NCBI GenBank assembly: GCA_045533485.1
Contig: JAZSHX010000026.1
Span: 48,151 to 112,150 of the forward strand
DNA: 64,000 nucleotides
Direction: 5' to 3'
Source of the DNA: Scatosoma sp045533485
Lineage (GTDB): Bacteria > Bacillota > Clostridia > Christensenellales > Borkfalkiaceae
Positions 8,275-14,156 of this stretch are shown here, piece by piece. Made by a program: the position numbers and the translations under genes. Position 1 is the stretch's first letter. Each line of letters begins with the position of its first letter. Under the pieces are notes generated by a model that was not told the origin of the DNA, made no database searches, and was given only the letters and a program-made list of their open reading frames with translations.

Positions 8275-9267
8275 ATGCGCAGCAGAGATATGCAACGAAA
8301 AACGGAAAGACGGGATAGGCAGGTACGCGATGAACGCGCTTCTGCGCCTGTTTATACGGCAAGCTATAAGGTTAATTACAGCGATACGCTGTTGGCGTTT
8401 TTGCTGAAAAAATGCAACACGTCAAGAAATAACGTCAAGGCGCTTTTGGCGCGCAGGCAGGTGCTTGTCAACGGCAGTTTGGTCACGCAGTTTGATTATC
8501 CCTTGGCAAAGGACGACGAAGTGAAAATTTCTAAAAGCTCGGTGGCTGGGGCGGCGCGCAGTGCGCCTGTAAACAAACCGCGTCAAAAAACGGCGTTACC
8601 GACCGTGCGCGCAAATAGTTTGGGCGGTTTGAAGATTATTCACGAAGACGACGATTTTATTGCGGTGGATAAGCCCGTTGGACTGTTGTCGGTAGAAAGC
8701 GACAAGGATACGGAAAGTGCGTATTTTTACGTGTCGGCGTATTTGGCGGCGCAGGGTAAAAACGTGCGGCCGTACGTGCTGCACCGCATTGACAAGGAAA
8801 CGTCGGGCGTTTTGGTATTTGCGAAAAACATCAAGCTGCATTCTATGTTAAAAATGCACTGGAACGAGCTTGTTTGCTTGCGTGAATATTATGCGGTGGC
8901 GGAAGGCGTGTTTGAAAAACAGGCGGATACCATCGTTTCGTACTTAAAAGAAAACAAAAACAATTTGACCTATTCGACGAACGATCTCACGGGGCAAAAG
9001 GCAATCACGCATTACGAAGTGCAAAAGCAAACGGATGAATTTGCGTTGTTGCGCGTGAAAATCGATACGGGCAGGAAAAACCAAATCCGCGTGCATTTGA
9101 AGGAAAAAGGGCATAGCATCGTCGGCGACGATAAGTACGGGTATACCAAAAACCCTTTGAAGCGGTTGGGCTTGCACGCGTCGGCGCTGGAATTTGTGCA
9201 TCCCGTTACCAAGCAGGTGATTACCTTCCGCGCGCCCGTGCCGTCGGCGTTTAGAGAATTGTTTTAA
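8275..9267 (+). CDS. RluA-family RNA pseudouridine synthase
   Basis: 330 residues. An N-terminal S4-like RNA-binding region (about 30-90: RNNVKALLARRQVLVNG) is followed by a Lys-rich linker and the catalytic domain with HRIDKETSGVLVFAKN (catalytic Asp in RID) near residue 165, and the KNQIRVHL motif. The enzyme isomerises uridine in rRNA or tRNA; which site cannot be told. Start ATG at 8275 is directly behind AGGAGAGAGT. Confidence 0.9.
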   Translation: MRSRDMQRKTERRDRQVRDERASAPVYTASYKVNYSDTLLAFLLKKCNTSRNNVKALLARRQVLVNGSLVTQFDYPLAKDDEVKISKSSVAGAARSAPVNKPRQKTALPTVRANSLGGLKIIHEDDDFIAVDKPVGLLSVESDKDTESAYFYVSAYLAAQGKNVRPYVLHRIDKETSGVLVFAKNIKLHSMLKMHWNELVCLREYYAVAEGVFEKQADTIVSYLKENKNNLTYSTNDLTGQKAITHYEVQKQTDEFALLRVKIDTGRKNQIRVHLKEKGHSIVGDDKYGYTKNPLKRLGLHASALEFVHPVTKQVITFRAPVPSAFRELF

Positions 9268-9279
9268 GAAGGGGTGCAA

Positions 9280-9741
9280 ATGAAAAAGATAGCAAGTTTT
9301 ACCGTCAACCACGACGTGTTGGAAAGGGGTATGTATATTTCGCGCGTGGACGGCGACGTGGTCACCTACGATATTCGTATGAAAAAACCCAACGCAGGCG
9401 ATTATTTGAATATGTCCGCGGCGCATACGTTGGAGCATTTGTTGGCTACGTTTATGCGCAACGGCAAGCGCAGTGACGAAGTGCTTTACGTTGGACCGAT
9501 GGGGTGCAGAACGGGGTTTTACGTGCTGCTGCGTGACAGCGTTGCAAAAACGGACGCGATTGCGCTTGTTAAAGAGAGTATGCAATTCGCACGTGATTTT
9601 CAAGGGGAAATCCCCGGGAATACGCGAATAGAGTGCGGCAATTATCTCGACCACGATTTGGACGGCGCGAAACGGGAAGCAAAGCAAATGTGCGAAGTTT
9701 TGGCGCAGTGGACGGAGCAACAGCTTATTTATAAGGAGTGA
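9280..9741 (+). CDS. luxS: S-ribosylhomocysteine lyase LuxS
   Basis: 153 residues. It cleaves S-ribosylhomocysteine to homocysteine and the autoinducer-2 precursor DPD in the activated methyl cycle. The metal ligands HTLEH and a later ECGNYLDHD cysteine are present, as is the active-site PMGCRTGFY cysteine. I start at the ATG at 9280, six bases after AAGAAGGGG; the in-frame GTG at 9274 sits too close to that site. Homocysteine produced here could be remethylated by the metF-metH operon at 46.9-50.9 kb. Confidence 0.95.
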   Translation: MKKIASFTVNHDVLERGMYISRVDGDVVTYDIRMKKPNAGDYLNMSAAHTLEHLLATFMRNGKRSDEVLYVGPMGCRTGFYVLLRDSVAKTDAIALVKESMQFARDFQGEIPGNTRIECGNYLDHDLDGAKREAKQMCEVLAQWTEQQLIYKE

Positions 9742-9747
9742 AAAATT

Positions 9748-10269
9748 ATGAACGAAACCATACAAACGATACTTTCGCGCAAGAGCGTGAAAAAATACAA
9801 GCCCGACCCAGTGAGCAGAGAGTTGATTGATCAAATCGTGCGCGCAGGTATGCAAGCGCCGACGGGGCTCAACAAGCAATCACCCATTATTTTGGCTGTT
9901 ACCGATAGGCAGGTACGCGATCAACTGTCTAAACTCAACGCGGGGAAAGATCCGTTTTTCCGTTCCGACCCCTTCTACGGCGCGCCTTGCGTGCTGGTGG
10001 TTTTGGCGAAAAAGGACGTGTTTACGCGTGTATACGACGGTTCGCTTGTAATGGGGAATATGCTGCTGGCGGCGCATTCGTTGGGGCTTGGCGCGTGCTG
10101 GATTCACCGTGCAAAGGAAACGTTTGAGCAGGAAGAAGGCAAAGAAATCTTGCGTTCCTTGGGCTTAGATCCTGAAGAATACGAAGGAATCGGCAACTGT
10201 ATCGTCGGGTATGCGGATATGCAGCCGACGGAAAAACCCAGAAAGGAAAACTGGGTGTATTATATCTAA
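9748..10269 (+). CDS. Nitroreductase family protein
   Basis: 173 residues. RKSVKKYKPDPVS near the N-terminus and GLGACWIHRA around residue 115 are hallmarks of FMN-dependent nitroreductase-fold oxidoreductases, which reduce nitro groups, quinones or flavins with NAD(P)H. It lies 6 bases after luxS with an AAGGAG site and is probably cotranscribed. The native substrate is unknown. Confidence 0.9.
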   Translation: MNETIQTILSRKSVKKYKPDPVSRELIDQIVRAGMQAPTGLNKQSPIILAVTDRQVRDQLSKLNAGKDPFFRSDPFYGAPCVLVVLAKKDVFTRVYDGSLVMGNMLLAAHSLGLGACWIHRAKETFEQEEGKEILRSLGLDPEEYEGIGNCIVGYADMQPTEKPRKENWVYYI

Positions 10270-10333
10270 AAGTTTGCCCTTGCGATACAAAGCATAAGAA
10301 AGAAAAAACAAACCGAAAAGGAGAAAAAATATT

Positions 10334-10525
10334 ATGGAAAACAAAATTGTATGCAACTGCATGAAAGTAACGGAAGCGGACATCGAAAGCGCTTTGCACA
10401 CCAAAAAGTCTTTTGCGGACGTGGAAAAGGCGTTTGAACAGGTGCAAATGATTACGCATTGTTCGACGGGCTGCGGCGGTTGCCACGACAAGGTTTTGGA
10501 CGTAATTTCCGCATTGATGGCGTAA
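10334..10525 (+). CDS. BFD-like [2Fe-2S]-binding protein
   Basis: 63 residues, the size of a bacterioferritin-associated ferredoxin domain. The cluster ligands are the CNC pair at residues 8-10 and the CSTGCGGC group near residues 43-50. Such free-standing BFD domains are common in Clostridia and are presumed electron carriers or iron-release factors. Strong AAAAGGAG ribosome site; the next gene starts 7 bases later. Confidence 0.85.
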   Translation: MENKIVCNCMKVTEADIESALHTKKSFADVEKAFEQVQMITHCSTGCGGCHDKVLDVISALMA

Positions 10526-10532
10526 GCGCGCG

Positions 10533-11336
10533 ATGAAAACGGGCGTATCGACGGCGTCGCTGTTTTTGCGGCGTTACAACGAACAAGCACTTCCGCTTTT
10601 GGACGGTATGGGCGTAAAAACGGCGGAAGTGTTTTTGACGACGTACAGCGAATACGGTGAACGCTTTGCAAAACAATTACAAAAAGTGCAGGGCGGTGTA
10701 GATATCAACTCTGTACATATCTTGAATACGCAGTTTGAACCGCAGCTGTTTAACGCACATCCGCGCGCGAAAGCGGACGCATTTGCGTGGCTGGATAAGG
10801 TGCTGGAAAGCGCGCAAATTTTGGGCGCGCCGTATTATACCTTTCACGGCACAGCACGCATAAAAAAGGCGGCGCGGTCGGGAAAAAACGACGATTTCAC
10901 GCGTATGCGCGCGGCATTTGAAGAGATAAGCGCCGCTTGTCAAAAGCGCGGCGTGCGTTTATGCTTGGAAAACGTGGAGTGGGCTACGTACAACCGTCCC
11001 GGCGTGTTTGCGGAGCTTGCGAAAGCAGTGCCTGCGCTTGGCGGCGTGTTGGATATTAAGCAAGCGCGCATTTCGGGTTTTCCCTATCAAGCATATTTAG
11101 AAGAAATGGGCGAAAAGCTTTGCTACGTGCACGTTTCCGACGTGGATGAACAGGGTAAAATTTGTCTGCCCGGTAAAGGTACGTTTGATTTTACTACGCT
11201 GATTAAACGTTTGCAAGACGTTGGCTTTGACGGTGCATTGCTCGTAGAAGTGTATACGGGCGATTATAAAGAAGAACAGGAATTAAAGCTTGCGTGCGAA
11301 TATTTGGACGAACTTATCGACAAATATAAAAAATGA
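10533..11336 (+). CDS. Sugar phosphate isomerase/epimerase family TIM barrel protein
   Basis: 267 residues. Xylose-isomerase-like (AP endonuclease 2) fold: strands ending in FHGTAR, LCLENVEW, GVLDIKQAR, CYVHVSDVD and LLVEVY supply the usual metal-binding His/Glu/Asp. Specific substrate unknown. There is no ribosome site of its own; translation is probably coupled to the BFD-like gene, whose stop lies 7 bases upstream. Confidence 0.82.
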   Translation: MKTGVSTASLFLRRYNEQALPLLDGMGVKTAEVFLTTYSEYGERFAKQLQKVQGGVDINSVHILNTQFEPQLFNAHPRAKADAFAWLDKVLESAQILGAPYYTFHGTARIKKAARSGKNDDFTRMRAAFEEISAACQKRGVRLCLENVEWATYNRPGVFAELAKAVPALGGVLDIKQARISGFPYQAYLEEMGEKLCYVHVSDVDEQGKICLPGKGTFDFTTLIKRLQDVGFDGALLVEVYTGDYKEEQELKLACEYLDELIDKYKK

Positions 11337-11367
11337 TAAATTTTTTTGAAATTTTTTCCACAAACTG

Positions 11368-11396
11368 TTGACAAACCTATTTTTATATGCTATTAT
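11368..11396 (+). promoter_or_regulatory. Consensus promoter for superoxide reductase
   Basis: TTGACA at 11368-11373, 17-base spacer, TATTAT at 11391-11396. The coding start is 37 bases downstream. Confidence 0.8.
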
Positions 11397-11433
11397 ATAA
11401 ATAGGATTGAATATCAATAAAGGAGAAACAAGT

Positions 11434-11787
11434 ATGTTAAAATTCTATCAATGTGAAAAATGCAACAAGGTGATTATCAGCAAGGATGAATTGCGTATTG
11501 ACGGATATAAGGAAGTGATTCCCTCTTCGACGGATGCGGCGGTAGAAAAGCACGTGCCCGTTGTAACCAAGAAATGCAAGCAAGTGCAAGTAAACGTAGG
11601 CAGTGTTACGCATCCTATGAGCGAAGAACATTTCATCGGCTGGATTGCTTTGGAAACGGAAAAGGGCTATCAAGTGCAATACCTGACGGCAAACGATGCA
11701 CCCATGGCTTCGTTCACGTTGGCTACGGGCGATAAAGTGGTTGCCGTATACGCATACTGCAATTTGCACGGTATTTGGAAAAATTAA
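11434..11787 (+). CDS. Superoxide reductase (desulfoferrodoxin/neelaredoxin family)
   Basis: 117 residues. It reduces superoxide to hydrogen peroxide at a mononuclear iron site in anaerobes. The iron ligands are visible in EKHVPVV, THPMSEEHFIGWI and CNLHGIW. The N-terminus has only one CEKC pair, so the desulforedoxin domain looks reduced. I start at the ATG at 11434 behind AAAGGAG rather than at the upstream TTG. The flavin reductase-rubredoxin fusion downstream is a likely electron donor. Confidence 0.9.
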   Translation: MLKFYQCEKCNKVIISKDELRIDGYKEVIPSSTDAAVEKHVPVVTKKCKQVQVNVGSVTHPMSEEHFIGWIALETEKGYQVQYLTANDAPMASFTLATGDKVVAVYAYCNLHGIWKN

Positions 11788-11800
11788 GCAATAAAAAACA

Positions 11801-11822
11801 GACGGCGTAATAAAACGCCGTC
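11801..11822. terminator. Hairpin between superoxide reductase and the reductase-rubredoxin gene
   Basis: Perfect 8-bp stem GACGGCGT (11801-11808) with ACGCCGTC (11815-11822). No T run follows on the + strand, so it may only attenuate or mark mRNA processing; the T run would be right for the other strand. Confidence 0.45.
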
Positions 11823-11846
11823 AAAAAACTTTCAGGGGTAAAAGCA

Positions 11847-12467
11847 ATGATTGAAAAGCAAGCGATGTATAAAATTACGTACGGGCTGTTTATGCTTACC
11901 AGCACGGACGGAAAAAAGCAAAACGGTTGTATTGTGAACACGGTAGCGATGATTACCGATAATCCAAAGCGCATCACGGTGTTTGTGAATAAGGCGAATT
12001 ATACCGAAGAATTGATACGAAAAACGGGTATTTTGAACGTATCCGTTTTGACGGAAAGCACGCCGTTTGCGGTGTTTGAGCAATTTGGTTTTTCGTCGGG
12101 ACGGGACGTGGATAAATTTGCAGGCGCAAGCTATCCTACAACGGAAAACGGGCTGTATTATTTGCCTACGCACACCAACGCCGTGCTTTCGGGTAAGGTC
12201 GTGGGGGCGCACGATTACGGCACGCATACCTTGTTTGTGGCGGAAGTGACGGAAGCCAAAGCGCTTTCTAATGAGAAATCGGTGACCTACGAATATTATC
12301 AAAGCCATATCAAGCCCAAGCCCCAAAACGCGGAAAAACCGCAAAACGGCAAGAGAAAGTGGGTTTGTAAAATTTGCGGATATACGCACGAAGGGGACGA
12401 GTTGCCTGCCGATTTTATTTGCCCTTGGTGCAAGCACCCTGCGGAAGATTTTGAAGAAATCGCGTAA
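11847..12467 (+). CDS. Flavin reductase-like protein fused to a C-terminal rubredoxin
   Basis: 206 residues. Residues 1-155 form a flavin reductase (FMN-binding split barrel) domain with NTVAMITDNPKRITVFVNK; residues 168-206 form a rubredoxin with CKICGY and CPWCKHP iron ligands. A Pro-rich linker (PKPQNAEKPQ) joins them. Such high-molecular-weight rubredoxins pass electrons from NAD(P)H or reduced flavin to oxygen- or superoxide-scavenging proteins. The gene next door is a superoxide reductase, which supports this role by context. Confidence 0.88.
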   Translation: MIEKQAMYKITYGLFMLTSTDGKKQNGCIVNTVAMITDNPKRITVFVNKANYTEELIRKTGILNVSVLTESTPFAVFEQFGFSSGRDVDKFAGASYPTTENGLYYLPTHTNAVLSGKVVGAHDYGTHTLFVAEVTEAKALSNEKSVTYEYYQSHIKPKPQNAEKPQNGKRKWVCKICGYTHEGDELPADFICPWCKHPAEDFEEIA

Positions 12468-12564
12468 AAAGCACTTTTAAGATATTCTTCGACAAATATT
12501 TTACTTGCGTATAAAAGAAAAGTGAAAATTTCCATAAAAAGGTACAAAAACCGCGAAAAAAAAC

Positions 12565-12593
12565 TTGACATACGCCTTTTTAATTGCTATAAT
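12565..12593 (+). promoter_or_regulatory. Perfect consensus promoter for rpsU
   Basis: TTGACA at 12565-12570, 17-base spacer, TATAAT at 12588-12593. Confidence 0.85.
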
Positions 12594-12640
12594 TACGGAG
12601 TAAAATAAAAAACGCATCGGCAAAGGTTGGTGAAAAAGAA

Positions 12641-12817
12641 ATGTCTACGGTAAGAGTTGGTGAAAACGAAAACGTTGAAAGCGCGCTTCGCCGCTTCAAA
12701 AGAAAGTGCTCCCGCGACGGTATTATCGGTGATTTGAGAAAGAAGGAATTTTATGAAAAACCTTCCGTAAAAAGAAAGAAAAAATCCGAAGCGGCTCGTA
12801 AGAGAAGCAGAAACTAA
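12641..12817 (+). CDS. rpsU: 30S ribosomal protein S21
   Basis: 58 residues. The sequence begins MSTVRVGENENVESALRRF and continues with CSRDGIIGDLRKKEFYEKP and a Lys/Arg-rich tail, typical of S21, a small-subunit protein that helps translation initiation. It has a consensus promoter and its own terminator, so it can be expressed independently. The upstream GGTTGGTGAAAAAGAA is a weak ribosome site. Confidence 0.95.
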   Translation: MSTVRVGENENVESALRRFKRKCSRDGIIGDLRKKEFYEKPSVKRKKKSEAARKRSRN

Positions 12818-12822
12818 CAAAC

Positions 12823-12849
12823 AAGGCTCACAGGGATGTGAGCTTTTTT
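12823..12849 (+). terminator. Intrinsic terminator after rpsU
   Basis: GCTCACA (12826-12832) pairs with TGTGAGC (12837-12843), loop GGGA, followed by six T. Confidence 0.85.
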
Positions 12850-12886
12850 GTTTGCAAAAAATGTCGAAAAAAGGAGAGAAAAGAGT

Positions 12887-13303
12887 ATGTCGCAACAACA
12901 AAAAAGCGCGCAAAGAACGTTGCGTGAAGAAGCTCGCAGAGCAAAATTGCGTATGAAAAGCGGGTTTTGGGCGGACTGTCAAGCGGATATGGACAAGCAT
13001 TTGCAAAAGGCAAGAGAGCGCGGCGTCAATGAAAGCAAGGCGTGTCGTTATTTTGCCGAACAGGTAAGCGCAAAAATTGCAGGCAACGAAGAAGACGCGT
13101 TTTATCAAAAGGTGAAAGCGATGTTGCTTGCGGACGGGGAAACGGGCGACGCTATCGGGAAATTGACGGATAAAGCCTATTATCAAACGCTTTCGTATGA
13201 AGAAAAGCAACGCTATACGCTGTCTTTAAGCGAAAAATATTTGCGCGCGTTGGAGCGTTTTCGCAAAGAGTGCGAATTTGAAGGATATTTGTACAACGCG
13301 TAA
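12887..13303 (+). CDS. Helical protein of unknown function downstream of rpsU
   Basis: 138 residues, highly charged and predicted mostly helical (REEARRAKLRMKSGFW, SEKYLRALERFRKECEFEG). No family recognised; it is not YqeY, the usual neighbour of rpsU. I start at the ATG at 12887 behind AAAGGAGAG. No terminator follows directly. Gln/Lys-rich N-terminus suggests a soluble cytosolic protein. Confidence 0.65.
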   Translation: MSQQQKSAQRTLREEARRAKLRMKSGFWADCQADMDKHLQKARERGVNESKACRYFAEQVSAKIAGNEEDAFYQKVKAMLLADGETGDAIGKLTDKAYYQTLSYEEKQRYTLSLSEKYLRALERFRKECEFEGYLYNA

Positions 13304-13391
13304 ATAAGCGTTAAAACGCAACAAAAAAGCAGTCAAACGCCCATTTTTTGGTATTTTTTACATTTTTTGAAAAGAATTTTGTGTAATCCCC

Positions 13392-13420
13392 TTGACAAAA
13401 CTGTGATAATTTGGTAAAAT
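13392..13420 (+). promoter_or_regulatory. Consensus promoter for the PH-like gene
   Basis: TTGACA at 13392-13397, 17-base spacer, TAAAAT at 13415-13420. The transcript should start near 13427, just before the first hairpin of the leader. Confidence 0.8.
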
Positions 13421-13434
13421 GATAGAAATAAAAA

Positions 13435-13515
13435 AAGAAAGGGTGCACCCTTTCTTGTGTTTGGGAAAACACAAGAAAAAGATAATTATTAGGAAAACAA
13501 CCGCAAACTGCGGTT
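13435..13515 (+). promoter_or_regulatory. Structured 5' leader with three hairpins (leader 1)
   Basis: Hairpin 1 is a perfect palindrome at 13435-13456 with core AAAGGGTGCACCCTTT. Hairpin 2 pairs CTTGTGTTT (13454-13462) with AAACACAAG (13467-13475) and shares three bases with hairpin 1. After an A-rich single strand ending near TTATTAGGAAAAC, hairpin 3 pairs AACCGC (13499-13504) with GCGGTT (13510-13515). The ribosome site AAAAGGAG follows. A leader of the same layout lies at 61723-61796. None has a T run, so these are not terminators. Confidence 0.6.
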
Positions 13516-13540
13516 AGTATATAAAAAAGGAGAAAACATT

Positions 13541-14035
13541 ATGGTATTAGCACAAGGTGAAAACCTCATCAAATCGTGGAACTATGCTGATTCGAAAACC
13601 GGCGGCGTGTTCAACAAAGTAAAAACGCATGCAACGATTGACGTAACGAACAAGAGAATCGTTTACACGGCGGAAAACAAAAACGCAATGGATCGTCAAG
13701 AAATTTTCCTTAACGACGTTAAATCGTTGTCGTTTAGCCGTTTTGCAAAGGGCAACCTTTGGGCAATCATTAAGATTGTATTCTTTGGTATTTTGTCGCT
13801 TGTTCTTATCGGTATCCCCGGTTTGATTAAGAGCATCAAAGAACTTAACCAAGCTTCGTTTGATATGGTTATTATGTTGGACGGCACGGAAACGGAAGGT
13901 TTGGCTGTTCGCGCAGCTAAGATCGTGTTGCCTAAGAAAGCGAAATCGACGAAAGTGAAAGTAAAAGTCAACAAAGCTATCGTAAATGAAGTTGTTGATA
14001 CGCTTGGTGCAGTTATTGCAGAAAACAAAGCATAA
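13541..14035 (+). CDS. PH-like domain protein with a membrane hairpin
   Basis: 164 residues. Residues 1-65 and 100-125 resemble a bacterial PH/GRAM-like beta domain (HATIDVTNKRIVYTAEN, then FLNDVKSLSFSR), interrupted by a hydrophobic stretch at about 78-98 (IIKIVFFGILSLVLIGIPGL) that could insert in the membrane. Function unknown. It is transcribed from its own strong promoter with an unusual hairpin-rich leader and ends in a good terminator, so it is a single-gene unit. Confidence 0.65.
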   Translation: MVLAQGENLIKSWNYADSKTGGVFNKVKTHATIDVTNKRIVYTAENKNAMDRQEIFLNDVKSLSFSRFAKGNLWAIIKIVFFGILSLVLIGIPGLIKSIKELNQASFDMVIMLDGTETEGLAVRAAKIVLPKKAKSTKVKVKVNKAIVNEVVDTLGAVIAENKA

Positions 14036-14055
14036 GTATACATAAAAAGAATATA

Positions 14056-14082
14056 AGTCGCGTGAAAACACGCGGCTTTTTC
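14056..14082 (+). terminator. Intrinsic terminator after the PH-like gene
   Basis: AGTCGCGTG (14056-14064) pairs with CACGCGGCT (14069-14077), loop AAAA, then TTTTCTTTT. Confidence 0.85.
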
Positions 14083-14118
14083 TTTTGCAAAATCCGCCGT
14101 TTCTATAAATAAATCTAC

Positions 14119-14147
14119 TTGCTAAAAATACGCAAATATGGTATAAT
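14119..14147 (+). promoter_or_regulatory. Promoter directly in front of pcrA
   Basis: TTGCTA at 14119-14124, 17-base spacer, TATAAT at 14142-14147. The pcrA ATG is at 14157, only nine bases past the -10 element, leaving room for at most a few untranslated bases. Confidence 0.75.
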
Positions 14148-14156
14148 AGATTTGTT

